From Tolypothrix sp. NIES-4075 (GTDB lineage: Bacteria; Cyanobacteriota; Cyanobacteriia; Cyanobacteriales; Nostocaceae), in contig NZ_BDUC01000001.1 in assembly GCF_002218085.1 (NCBI RefSeq), forward strand, positions 62,001-126,000: a DNA stretch of 64,000 nucleotides, read 5' to 3'. The stretch's first letter is position 1. Each line of letters opens with the position of its first letter. Below are positions 51,423 through 61,043 of this stretch, piece by piece. The notes under the pieces were generated by a model. That model saw only the letters and a program-made list of their open reading frames with translations, had not been told where the DNA came from and made no database searches. The position numbers were made by a program, and so were the translations under genes.

Positions 51423-52439
51423 TTAAGGAATCAGCATAGGTTTATTTAAAGAACTCTGTAGCAAACCTTCACGGTACATTTCCCAAGCGAGGGAAGTGTG
51501 AACTATTTTATCTAAGTCGTTGTATTTCGGTTGCCAACCTAGTACTTTAGAAATTTTATCTGCACAAGCTGTCACGCAAGCTGGATCGCCAGGACGACGG
51601 TTAGTTTCGATAACGGGAAAATCCACCCCAGAAATTGCCTTTACCCGTTCAATAACTTGTCGCACGCTGTAACCTTGTCCGTAACCGCAGTTGAGAATTT
51701 GGCTTTCACCGTTTTCTTCCAGGTAGCGCAAAGCATCTAAATGTGCTGATGCTAAGTCTTCAACGTGGATATAGTCACGAATTCCGGTGCCATCTGGTGT
51801 GGGAAAATCAGTGCCAAAAATTTGCATTGCTGACTTGCGCTTGAGTGCTGCATTAATTGCAGCTGCAATCAAATGAGTTGCATTCGGTGATATTTGCCCT
51901 AATCTTCCACCAGGTTCCGCACCTGCTACATTAAAATAGCGTAGAATTACGTAGCGCAGAGAAGATGCTGCTGCGTAGTCTTGAATCAGCCATTCGCTCA
52001 TCAGCTTTGAGCGTCCGTAAGGATTAATCGGCTGTGTTGGAACTGACTCAGTAACCGGATTTTCTCCTACTTCTCCATAGACTGCTGCTGTACTGGAAAA
52101 AACAATTTGGTTGACATTCATGACACTACAGCAACGTAGCAAGTTCAAAGTGTTGCGGGTGTTGTTGGCGTAGTAGTCGAGGGGACGGACAACCGATTCT
52201 GGTACACTCAGACTGGCGGCAAAATGCAGCACCGCACTAAATTGATGCTTGGCAAAGACTTGATAAAGATGCTCGGTGTCTGCTAAATCGCCAATAATCA
52301 ACTCACCGTGCAATACAGATGTCCGGGAACCTGTAGAACAATTATCGTAAACTACGACATCGTAGCCAATTTCCCCCAGTTGACGGACAACGTGGGAACC
52401 GATGTAACCAGCACCCCCAGTCACTAATACTTTTTTCAT
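51423..52439 (-). CDS. galE: UDP-glucose 4-epimerase
   Basis: 338 aa from ATG at 52439; this start overlaps the upstream sugar-transferase stop by four bases (ATGA), so the longer frame to 52499 is rejected. NAD-binding GGAGYIGSH, catalytic STAAVYG and YGRSK (Tyr-x3-Lys), then RYFNVAGAEPGG and TPDGTGIRDYIHVEDLASAH. Interconverts UDP-glucose and UDP-galactose, supplying precursors for the neighbouring polysaccharide genes; coupled with the initiating transferase. Confidence 0.95.
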   Translation of the reverse strand: MKKVLVTGGAGYIGSHVVRQLGEIGYDVVVYDNCSTGSRTSVLHGELIIGDLADTEHLYQVFAKHQFSAVLHFAASLSVPESVVRPLDYYANNTRNTLNLLRCCSVMNVNQIVFSSTAAVYGEVGENPVTESVPTQPINPYGRSKLMSEWLIQDYAAASSLRYVILRYFNVAGAEPGGRLGQISPNATHLIAAAINAALKRKSAMQIFGTDFPTPDGTGIRDYIHVEDLASAHLDALRYLEENGESQILNCGYGQGYSVRQVIERVKAISGVDFPVIETNRRPGDPACVTACADKISKVLGWQPKYNDLDKIVHTSLAWEMYREGLLQSSLNKPMLIP

Positions 52440-53848
52440 CTCCCTTTTCCTAACAAAACAACTCGAATGGTTTTGAAAGCGATCGCTATATCCAACCAAA
52501 AAGAATAATTCTTGATGTAGTAAAGGTCATAAGCTAGTTTTTCGTAAGCATCCTCAATCGATGCACCGTAAGGATACATCACCTGTGCCCAACCAGTAAT
52601 TCCTGGCTTTACCAAATAACGCACTTCATAATAGGGAATCGCTTCTTTAAGTTTGACATCAAATTCTGGTCTTTCTGGACGCGGACCAATCAAGCTCATC
52701 TCACCGCACAGCACATTCCAAATCTGTGGTAGTTCGTCAATTCGCATTACTCGCAGCCAATATCCAACTCTGGTGATACGTGGATCGCGTTGACTTGCCC
52801 ACTGCGCTCCTCGTTTCTCTGCATCTCGATACATCGAGCGGAATTTGTAAACCTTAAATGGCTTGCCATATAATCCGCTTCGTAGCTGACTGTAAAACAC
52901 AGGACCCGGACTATCTAACTTGATTGCCAAAGCTGCAAGCAGCATCAAGGGAAACACAAGGATTAGTAATACCCCGGTGATAACCAGGTCTGCAAAGCGC
53001 TTCAGCTTCATGCTTAGATAACCAGGCATCAAATGAAAACCAGCACTAAAAGCCAACCATTTATCCTGCAAGAGAGATGAGGGAAGTTTGTACCATAAGC
53101 TTTCGTAAAAATCTGGTAGCCTGTAAACCGGAATACCTCGCAGACGTATTTGCATCAACTGCTGCAACTGTGTTTCGGAAAATTCAATTTGATTTGCGAC
53201 TATCACCGCTGACCAAGATTGCCAAATCCATGCAGACAACTCGCTTGTGTATCCGACGCAATTGAGATTCATCTGTGCTAAATCAGCGGTGTCTTGGTCT
53301 GTTTGAGCTAGTACAACCAGCTTTCCTAATGGATTTAGCTCTAGTAAGTGTTGTGCAAATTTGATTCCGCTTTCACCTGCACCCAGCATTAACCAACGAC
53401 TTTGCAGGGAGAGCGATCGCATCCATTTGACTGCTAATAACCGAGAAATCATTGCCCAGATGGTAAAGATTGCCAAGCTTGGTAATAGAATACCTCGCCC
53501 TGCCACGGTATCATTTCCCCAAGCACCAAACAGATAAATCAAGGCAGAGGTGAAGATAGTAATACCGATGCTGCCAATCAAAATTCTTGCTGGTGTCCGC
53601 AAACCTCCAATTTGCCTGTCTGGATGGTAAGCGTCTACCAAATAAAGCTCCACCAAAACCAATAACACAAAACCCCAAACAAACGGATCGAACTTGTTTA
53701 GTGGTTCACCTAAACGCAACCAAAGTGCGATCGCTACACAAATGAACAAGCCAAGAATGTCCCCTAGTAAGAGCAGTACAGGTAAGCTGCGTATTACGCT
53801 AGGTAACCTAGTACTAGTTGGGGAACTGACATAACTCGTAAGACTCAT
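52436..53848 (-). CDS. Undecaprenyl-phosphate sugar transferase (exopolysaccharide initiation)
   Basis: 470 aa, WbaP/CpsE type. About four N-terminal membrane helices (25-135), a Rossmann-like middle domain (LMLGAGESGIKFAQHLLE), a further helix near 290, then the catalytic bacterial sugar-transferase domain: KLDSPGPVFYSQLRSGLYGK, KVYKFRSMYRDAE, RIDELPQIWNVLCGEMSLIG and GPRPERPEF. Transfers a hexose-1-phosphate to the lipid carrier, starting repeat-unit assembly. Operon with galE. A degenerate copy of its 5' end lies upstream at 53931. Confidence 0.93.
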   Translation of the reverse strand: MSLTSYVSSPTSTRLPSVIRSLPVLLLLGDILGLFICVAIALWLRLGEPLNKFDPFVWGFVLLVLVELYLVDAYHPDRQIGGLRTPARILIGSIGITIFTSALIYLFGAWGNDTVAGRGILLPSLAIFTIWAMISRLLAVKWMRSLSLQSRWLMLGAGESGIKFAQHLLELNPLGKLVVLAQTDQDTADLAQMNLNCVGYTSELSAWIWQSWSAVIVANQIEFSETQLQQLMQIRLRGIPVYRLPDFYESLWYKLPSSLLQDKWLAFSAGFHLMPGYLSMKLKRFADLVITGVLLILVFPLMLLAALAIKLDSPGPVFYSQLRSGLYGKPFKVYKFRSMYRDAEKRGAQWASQRDPRITRVGYWLRVMRIDELPQIWNVLCGEMSLIGPRPERPEFDVKLKEAIPYYEVRYLVKPGITGWAQVMYPYGASIEDAYEKLAYDLYYIKNYSFWLDIAIAFKTIRVVLLGKGR

Positions 53849-53930
53849 GATTTTTCTTACTATTCAGTATCCTGATATTGATTTATTTGGTAGAAGCAAC
53901 CTCCTCATAATTCCTACAACAGCAATATAG

Positions 53931-53995
53931 AGAAGCTGCGTACTATGCTAGGCAACCTAGTACTGTTGGGGGAACTAAGATAACAAAGTAAGACG
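53931..53995. repeat. Degenerate duplicate of the sugar-transferase 5' end
   Basis: AGCTGCGTACTATGCTAGGC, AACCTAGTACTGTTGGGGGA and following bases match 53786-53850 (the first about 20 codons and start of the transferase gene) with scattered changes. It is a 145-bp-spaced partial direct duplication. Confidence 0.75.
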
Positions 53996-54801
53996 AGTGC
54001 GATACTCAACCCTAGCCGTATTGTGTCAGGGCATACCAGTATTAAAAATCTTGGTCTGCCGTGTTTTTTGCACACTTAGACTAAATACGTATTTTATCTA
54101 AGAACTTTGTCTCAGTATCCCAGTAAATTCACTTCAAAAGTAGGGAAACTTGATGGCAGTTGTAATAAACTTACCCAAACTGTATCTAAGCAACTCTACT
54201 GATGCAACAAATTCATCATAGGTGCCTTGTGTGATTTTTGATTTAAAGATTGATTAAAGCAACAATTTTATCTTGTAGACATAAACAATACTGAGAAACT
54301 TATTAAATACATACTTATTTTATACTCAGTAATTAAGTATTTTTGGCTTTGTAAAATAACTGAGCAAAAGTCCAAAATAGAAAGATAAAGAGCATAAATG
54401 ACAGTAAGAGCCAGAATTTGCTTTTAAACAAGTCCGATAATTTTTCGCTCCAGAAATCTATTTGCCGAATTCGATTTCAGAAAATTAATTTTTATTACTA
54501 GTAACATTAAGTACAAAAATATACGTACTTTTTATTTATCTTCACAAAAAAGGTATCAAATTTATTTAAAATTTCAGTAAAATTTACTAAAAATGTCTTG
54601 ATTGTCGAGCAATATTTCTGTGATAATAACTATAGATTAAGTATAAAAATAAATACTATCACGAAAAAATCGCCAATAAACACATAAAAATTTGAGTATA
54701 ATTTCATATTTGTGTAGTTTTGTCTAAATAATTACCCTGGCAACCTAACGATTGAAGGGTAGCACTACTAAGTACTTCAGATAAAGAAAGCAACATATGC
54801 T
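53996..54801. other. Long AT-rich divergent region before the Wzc-like gene
   Basis: About 800 bp without a coding frame; low GC. It separates the divergent arms of the exopolysaccharide locus (galE side and wzc side) and is expected to hold their promoters. No specific operator could be named. Confidence 0.5.
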
Positions 54802-56991
54802 ATGCCCTCTAACCAAGAAGACCAAAACTCCTTAGATTTGCAACAATACTCGCTGATATTCAAAAGGCGTTGGCTAGTCATAGCTGCGGTGACAGGCTCT
54901 GTTTTCGGATTGTCAGCTTTAACTGCCTTGAGGCAAAAACCTATTTATGAAGCAGAAGGCAAACTACTTTTTAATAAAACCGATCGCGTTTCTTCGCTGA
55001 CAAGTCCCTCGGCACAAGTTGGAGAGTTAAGCGGTTTGACTCAACTAAGCAGCCCATTGGATACAGAAGCAGAGATAATTCGTTCTAACCCACTAGTAGA
55101 GAAAACCATCACTAACCTCAACCTGACAGATAAGCAAGGAACACCCCTAGAAATAGATGAGTTTCTCAAAAAACTGAAGGTTAAGAGCATAAAGGGTACG
55201 GACATCTTGGCGGTTTCTTACAACAGTAGCGATCCGAAAGAAGCCGCAGCAGTTGTGAATTTGCTGATGAGATATTACCTGGAGAACAATATTAGCGTCA
55301 ATCAAACCCAGGCGAAAGCTGCAAAAAGATTTTTGAGCAAGCAATTGCCTGACGTTGAGGAAAGGGTAGCAAGAGCAGAAGCAGGTTTGCGTCGGTTTAA
55401 AGAAGAAAACAAAGTAGTTGCCTTAGATGAAGAAGCAACCAAAGGTGTGGAAAGGCTTACACTTTTATCAGACCAGATTACCCAGGCTCAGTCAAATCTG
55501 GTAGATGCACAGACTCGCTCACAACTTCTGCAACGTCAATTGAAATTGAATTCGCAGCAAGCTGTGGATATGGGCAATTTAAGCCAATCAAAAGCTGTGC
55601 AGCAGGTGTTAACAGAATACCAGCAAGTGCAAAATGAGTTAGCGGTGGCACAGACTCGCTATACAAATCGGCATCCAGCGATCGCTAATTTAATGGCAAA
55701 AGGATCTGCCCTGAGAAAGCAGTTAGAGATGAGAATTGGCGAAAATTTGGTTAACAAGCAACCTGTGTCTGAGCAGAATTTGCAGATGGGAGAACTCAAA
55801 CAAAACCTAACTGCTCAGTTGGTGCAGTCAGATGTAGAACGTTCAGCAATAGCCAACCGAGTCACGGTTTTGCAGAATGCATACACAGTAAAGCAAAAAC
55901 GGCTGGATGTCTTACCCAAACTGCAACAAAAACAGCAACAGCTAGAGCGACAGTTGCAAGTTGCTAGAGTAACTTATGAAGAATTGTTGAAGCGATCGCA
56001 AGAAGTGGAGGTAGTAGTAAATCAAAATGTCGGCAATGCAAGGGTGGTATCTGCGGCTTTAGTTCCCAACAAAGCAAATTCCAAGATAATGCTCTACCTA
56101 GCGCTGGGTGGATTTTTGGGAATTTTACTGGGTGTAGGGATAGCTTTGATGTTGGAAGCTATGGATCAATCGCTGAAAACTCTTGAACAAGCCCAAGAGC
56201 TATTTGGTTATCCTTTACTGGGTACAATTCCTCACTTTGGTCAAAAAGCCAAGGCTGGTAAAGAGTCTTTAATAGAACTGCCAGTCAGAGATAATCCTCA
56301 TTCACTAGCAAGTTCAGCCTTTGAGATGCTTCAGACGAACTTGGACTTTAGCATCTCTGATAAACCACTGAAAATAATTGCGGTGGTTAGTTCAACTCCA
56401 GGTGAAGGTAGGTCATTTGTGGCAGCAAACCTGGCAGTAGCTAAGGCACACATGGGACGCAGGGTGCTATTGATAGATGCAGATATGCGTCACTCTTGTC
56501 AAGAGGAAATCTGGAAATTATCTAACCCAATCGGACTAAGTAATGTTTTAGTCGGTCAAGCAGAGTTTACCTGCACTACCCAAGAAGTACTGGTTAACTT
56601 GGATGTGCTAACCGTTGGCACAATTCCACCTAACCCAGCAGCATTACTAAACTCCCAGCGTATGGTGTCATTGCTGCAAGAGGCAGCTAAAGACTATGGC
56701 TGTGTAATTCTTGATACTCCGGCTCTGAGTTTGTTTGGTGATGCTTTGATGTTGAGCAAGGTGGCAGATGGGATATTGCTGGTTGTACGTCCGGGAGTGC
56801 TTGACTCGACCGTTGCCAAGACCGCGAAGACGATGTTAGAGCAATCGCGATCGCACGTTTTGGGAATGGTGGTGAATGGGGTTACTACTGAAATTAGTGG
56901 TTACTACAGTCACAAGGGTTATTACGATAAAAATAGCAGCGATCGGAATAAGAAGGATAAAGTTAAGTTGCCTAATATAGGATTTTCCTAA
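54802..56991 (+). CDS. Wzc-like polysaccharide co-polymerase/tyrosine autokinase
   Basis: 729 aa. Wzz domain with helix near 24-42 and a second at about 428-452; between them a long periplasmic coiled coil (180-400, Gln/Glu-rich). The C-terminal BY-kinase (about 500-700) has Walker A' LLIDADMRH and Walker B CVILDTPAL. Walker A reads STPGEGRS: the usual Lys is Arg537. The C-tail has few tyrosines (GYYSHKGYYDK), fewer than classic Tyr clusters. It controls chain length and export of exopolysaccharide. Start of the plus-strand arm of the locus. Confidence 0.9.
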   Translation: MPSNQEDQNSLDLQQYSLIFKRRWLVIAAVTGSVFGLSALTALRQKPIYEAEGKLLFNKTDRVSSLTSPSAQVGELSGLTQLSSPLDTEAEIIRSNPLVEKTITNLNLTDKQGTPLEIDEFLKKLKVKSIKGTDILAVSYNSSDPKEAAAVVNLLMRYYLENNISVNQTQAKAAKRFLSKQLPDVEERVARAEAGLRRFKEENKVVALDEEATKGVERLTLLSDQITQAQSNLVDAQTRSQLLQRQLKLNSQQAVDMGNLSQSKAVQQVLTEYQQVQNELAVAQTRYTNRHPAIANLMAKGSALRKQLEMRIGENLVNKQPVSEQNLQMGELKQNLTAQLVQSDVERSAIANRVTVLQNAYTVKQKRLDVLPKLQQKQQQLERQLQVARVTYEELLKRSQEVEVVVNQNVGNARVVSAALVPNKANSKIMLYLALGGFLGILLGVGIALMLEAMDQSLKTLEQAQELFGYPLLGTIPHFGQKAKAGKESLIELPVRDNPHSLASSAFEMLQTNLDFSISDKPLKIIAVVSSTPGEGRSFVAANLAVAKAHMGRRVLLIDADMRHSCQEEIWKLSNPIGLSNVLVGQAEFTCTTQEVLVNLDVLTVGTIPPNPAALLNSQRMVSLLQEAAKDYGCVILDTPALSLFGDALMLSKVADGILLVVRPGVLDSTVAKTAKTMLEQSRSHVLGMVVNGVTTEISGYYSHKGYYDKNSSDRNKKDKVKLPNIGFS

Positions 56992-57065
56992 CCATTGAGT
57001 CCGAGTTTTAAGCAATTTATTCTGTATGTTCAGAAAAAGTAATTTAACTAACGAGAATATTTTTA

Positions 57066-58589
57066 GTGAAAAATAGTTTACTAAAGAATGGCTTCTACAA
57101 CACAGTGGGGGGAGCAATCAAAATCGGACTAGCTGTACTCACAATTCCCATACTAATTCGGATGCTGGGAATTGAGGAATATGGTTTGTGGACACTGGCT
57201 TATGCGGTGGTGCAAGTGGTTAATTTAGCCGAGGCAGGTCTTTCTGTCGCAACTACAGTATTTGTCTCACAGGACATAGTAAAAGAAAATGCCGATGATT
57301 TATCAAATTCTCTTTCAGAGACATTGACTGTAACCTTTGGGGGAATGCTGATATTTGCAACTATTGCCGCTATTTCTCTGTTATTTGGTGCTGAACTAAT
57401 TGTTAGTTTCTTTCCTAAATTAGGGCAAGTCCAACAACTAACAATTCAACATGCTTTACAGATTGGTGGGTTAGTAGTGTGGGCAAGATTGCTTCAAAGA
57501 GTTTTGATTGGTGTAGAACAAGCCTATCAACGTTATGACTTGGCAAATTTATTCAATACAATTGAATCGCTATTGCTTTCTTTTGGAATGTTAATAGTGA
57601 CTTGGCTAGGAGGACGGACAATCGCCCTCATGCAGTGGCAAGCTGTAGCAGCTATAGCAATTTTATTGAGTCATGTTTGGGTTTTCCGAACTTTAACCCG
57701 TAACATGAAACTGCACGTAAATTGGAACGAAAAAAGAGGATTAGCAATAGCTCGATATAGTGTGATGACTTGGTTATCCTCGTTGGGTGGAATGATTTTT
57801 GCCAGAGGCGATCGCTTAATTGTAGGGGCTTTATTAGGTTCTAAGGTATTGGGAGTTTATGCAACAATTACCGATCTCACAACAGTGATTAATCGATTAT
57901 CAGATTTACCTGTGCAGCCTTTACTTCCTGCTCTCAGCAAGATGATAACAATACGAGATAAAGATAAAAATAAGCTGCAACAACAGATTAAGCAAGCAGT
58001 TGAAATTAATACACTAGTTGCATTAGGGCTAGGAACTGCTTTTTTTACACTGGCACCATTTCTGATGCATGTAATGCTTGGAGATGTCGTTACCAGTGAA
58101 TATATTTTGGCATTGCGAATTGAGATTATCATTGAGACACTCTATTCGTTGTATGCAGTAGGATATTACGTTTTGTTCAGTGTGAATGCAGTTGTAGAGA
58201 GTCTCGTAATTCACTTATTCAGTAGCCTACTTTCTATTTTGTTAATTTTCATTTATTCAAATAGGCTTGGATTAATAGGATCGGTTATAGGTAATACCGG
58301 ATTTTTGTGTGTTTTGTCAATTATATTTTTGGGAATGAAATATCTAAATATAAATACAAATACTTGGTTACAATGGTATAGTTTACCATTGTATTATTTT
58401 ATTGCTTTTGCTATTTTTGGATTTATTATTAAGGATAATATTGAGTTAATTTTATGCTTATGTATTGTACAAATTATCATGTTGATTAAGTGGTTTATTG
58501 ATTCTCAATCAAAGGAAGACAATGCTATTATTAAATATTTTAATTATAAAAAATTAAGTAAGTCATTGTTTCATAAAAAAAAATACTAG
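57066..58589 (+). CDS. Wzx-type oligosaccharide flippase
   Basis: 507 aa, GTG start. Twelve to fourteen hydrophobic helices of the MATE/PST superfamily; N-terminus GGAIKIGLAVLTIPILIRML with GIEEYGLWTLAYAV, middle FARGDRLIVGALLGSKVLGV with YATITDL. It moves lipid-linked repeat units across the membrane. It lies 74 bp after the Wzc-like gene, same strand. The C-terminal third is increasingly AT-rich and diverged. Confidence 0.9.
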   Translation: MKNSLLKNGFYNTVGGAIKIGLAVLTIPILIRMLGIEEYGLWTLAYAVVQVVNLAEAGLSVATTVFVSQDIVKENADDLSNSLSETLTVTFGGMLIFATIAAISLLFGAELIVSFFPKLGQVQQLTIQHALQIGGLVVWARLLQRVLIGVEQAYQRYDLANLFNTIESLLLSFGMLIVTWLGGRTIALMQWQAVAAIAILLSHVWVFRTLTRNMKLHVNWNEKRGLAIARYSVMTWLSSLGGMIFARGDRLIVGALLGSKVLGVYATITDLTTVINRLSDLPVQPLLPALSKMITIRDKDKNKLQQQIKQAVEINTLVALGLGTAFFTLAPFLMHVMLGDVVTSEYILALRIEIIIETLYSLYAVGYYVLFSVNAVVESLVIHLFSSLLSILLIFIYSNRLGLIGSVIGNTGFLCVLSIIFLGMKYLNINTNTWLQWYSLPLYYFIAFAIFGFIIKDNIELILCLCIVQIIMLIKWFIDSQSKEDNAIIKYFNYKKLSKSLFHKKKY

Positions 58590-58623
58590 ATTTTTTTAAT
58601 TATATTAAATTTTGAAGAGTTAA

Positions 58624-59817
58624 TTGACTGAGATGTTATATAAGGTTGCAGTTAATTGGATGATAATCGCATTTCTTGTTCGCATGGTTGCCTGTCTAGC
58701 TGTACATATTTACTCACTAGAAGCTGGTTTTGAAGGTTTTTATCCTTTAGCCTCTGGAAATGATGACGATTTATACTGGAAGCTTGCGGATGAAATTTTG
58801 AGTGGCTCAACTCCTGAGTATATACCCAATTCCTACCCTTTCTTTCTTGTGGCTCTCTTTAGCATCACTGGGCAGAACTTACTTATAGGAAAAATACTAA
58901 GTGTTATTGCTGGTTCACTCACTGTATATGTCGGTGTAATCTTAGCACACGAGCTATCTTCCGGTATTAATCTTCCTCCGCAAGACCGAAACTATGCTGC
59001 TAACTTCACAGGAATACTGCTTACTTTCTACCCTTCTGCACTCTGGTACTCTACACAACTGGTTAGAGATTTACTACTCGTTTTTTTCGCAATTCTGAAT
59101 ATTTACTTATCCATAATTATTTTGAAAAGAGGAAAGAAAAACCTTTGGATTTGGTGGGGTATTTGGGTTTGGTGGGGTATAACGTTGTTCATAGTCTATT
59201 CTTTGCGTAATTACGCAGGAATTGGACTATTGATGGTTTTTTTTGCATACTTAATGTTTATTTGGAAGGTAAAAATTCAACGTAAATTATTAGTCTTAGC
59301 ATTAGTTCTAGTTCCTTGTGCCTTAGTTCCTTACTTTTTAGGTCAAGGAATATTTGGTTTTGAACACATACTTCCTACCTTGAACACTGAAGAAATTGCT
59401 AGGCAGAGAGAACATGCCTATTCAACAGGTGGTAGTTCAACTGGTATATCTATCGACTACAGCAATCCGGTTAATTTTATTTTTACCTATGGACAAAGCT
59501 ATATCACTGCAATGTTAGGACCTTTACCTTGGCAAGTTAAGTCTGTAGTTACACTTATTACTTTACCGGAAGTAATAGGTATGTGGATTTTATATTTTAA
59601 ATTGTGGCAATCATGGTCTAGCAGAACAATAAAAAATAAGAATAATGAAGAGATACTTCTTTTGATATCTTGTTTGATACAAGTTGCAATTTTCGCTCTA
59701 TTTAGTGACAATATCGGTGCGAATACTCGTCTTCGTCTACTTCCCTGGATAAGTTTTTTTATATATGCATCTATTCACTTTGCCAAGAAACGGGCATCTA
59801 TAAGAAATTTATCCTAG
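58624..59817 (+). CDS. Polytopic membrane protein, PMT/GT39-like
   Basis: 397 aa, about ten hydrophobic helices. LASGNDDDLYWKLADEILSG near the N-terminus, then NSYPFFLVALFSITGQNLLIGKI and a Trp-rich WIWWGIWVWWGI loop. The acidic Asp-rich first loop after helix one and the TFYPSALWYSTQLVRD motif resemble GT-C (PMT_2) glycosyltransferases; a Wzy-like polymerase is the alternative. Start is TTG at 58624 or ATG at 58633. Confidence 0.72.
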   Translation: MTEMLYKVAVNWMIIAFLVRMVACLAVHIYSLEAGFEGFYPLASGNDDDLYWKLADEILSGSTPEYIPNSYPFFLVALFSITGQNLLIGKILSVIAGSLTVYVGVILAHELSSGINLPPQDRNYAANFTGILLTFYPSALWYSTQLVRDLLLVFFAILNIYLSIIILKRGKKNLWIWWGIWVWWGITLFIVYSLRNYAGIGLLMVFFAYLMFIWKVKIQRKLLVLALVLVPCALVPYFLGQGIFGFEHILPTLNTEEIARQREHAYSTGGSSTGISIDYSNPVNFIFTYGQSYITAMLGPLPWQVKSVVTLITLPEVIGMWILYFKLWQSWSSRTIKNKNNEEILLLISCLIQVAIFALFSDNIGANTRLRLLPWISFFIYASIHFAKKRASIRNLS

Positions 59818-59911
59818 AATTCAGAAAACTAATAAAAACCACTGGATATGCGATAGAAGAATAATTTGATTCAATTTTATAACTTACTTAATCACACATC
59901 ACTAATAAACT

Positions 59912-61027
59912 ATGAAAATTTTACACGTTATTAACTCATTTGAAGGCGGTGGAGCAGAGAAACTCACTCTTCAAATACATCAAATGTGTCTTCAGCAAGG
60001 TATTGATAGTCATGCTCTAAGTTTAATGCAATCCTCGGCTGGTAGTCTACCAAATGCTTATTCTCTTGGCTTTGATAGTCCTTACCAATTATCAGTACCA
60101 TTCAAACTATATTCATTCTTATCTCAACCGCAGTGGAAAGATATAAATGTCATTCATGTTCATCTATTTCCTTCACAACTTTTTACTCCCATAATCAGCA
60201 GATACTTAAATTTAAAAGCTTCTTTGATAACTACTGAACATAGCACTGTTAACTGGAGACGAAATAAATTTTATGGTAAGTTAATTGATAAAATTTTTTA
60301 TAGTTTTTATCAGAGAATCATTTGTGTTTGCTCTGCTGCTGCTGACTCTCTGCTTGACTCACAACCTCAATTAATGAAAAAAATAACCACTATACATAAC
60401 GGTATTGATATTCAAGAATACTTGCCTAATTCTACACTTAAGATCAAAGGTAATACCCCTATAATTATATCTATTGGGCGTTTAGTCGAGCTAAAAAACT
60501 ACGCAACTGCTATTCGAGCCTTGAACAAGATTTCCGAGCAGGCTTTTGAGTATTGGATTTTAGGTTCTGGTGTTTTAGAATATGAATTGAGAGAACTGGT
60601 TAATTCTCTAAACCTCGAATCTAAAGTTAAATTTTTAGGTTTCCGCACCGATGTTCCTGATTTACTCCACCAAGCCGATATTTTTCTTCTAACTTCATTA
60701 TGGGAAGGATTTAATCTATCTTTACTTGAGGCAATGGCAGCAGAACTACCCGTAATTGTCAGCAATGTCCCTGGAGTTAGAGAGGCAGTAACTGAAGAAT
60801 CAGATGAAAAATCTCATGTTGCATTTCTTGTTGAACCTCTGTCTGAAGATGATATTGCTAATAAATTGAGTAAGTTACTTGCAGACCAAAACCTACGTTT
60901 GACGATGGGCAAAAATGCTCAAATTCGATCATCTAGATTTGATATCAAGCAAACAGTAACAAAATATATAGATTTGTACCAAAAAATGTCAGTTAATAAC
61001 CTTTCCACTTTTACACCAACGAAATAA
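59912..61027 (+). CDS. Family 4 glycosyltransferase
   Basis: 371 aa, GT-B fold. N-terminal acceptor domain with ILHVINSFEGGGAEKLTLQI; C-terminal donor domain with IISIGRLVELKNYATAIRAL, LGFRTDVPDLLHQADIFLL and the EGFNLSLLEAMAAELPVIV motif (E-x7-E). Retaining transfer of a sugar to the growing repeat unit. Cytoplasmic face of the membrane. Confidence 0.93.
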   Translation: MKILHVINSFEGGGAEKLTLQIHQMCLQQGIDSHALSLMQSSAGSLPNAYSLGFDSPYQLSVPFKLYSFLSQPQWKDINVIHVHLFPSQLFTPIISRYLNLKASLITTEHSTVNWRRNKFYGKLIDKIFYSFYQRIICVCSAAADSLLDSQPQLMKKITTIHNGIDIQEYLPNSTLKIKGNTPIIISIGRLVELKNYATAIRALNKISEQAFEYWILGSGVLEYELRELVNSLNLESKVKFLGFRTDVPDLLHQADIFLLTSLWEGFNLSLLEAMAAELPVIVSNVPGVREAVTEESDEKSHVAFLVEPLSEDDIANKLSKLLADQNLRLTMGKNAQIRSSRFDIKQTVTKYIDLYQKMSVNNLSTFTPTK

Positions 61028-61043
61028 GCTGGAATTGCTGTGT

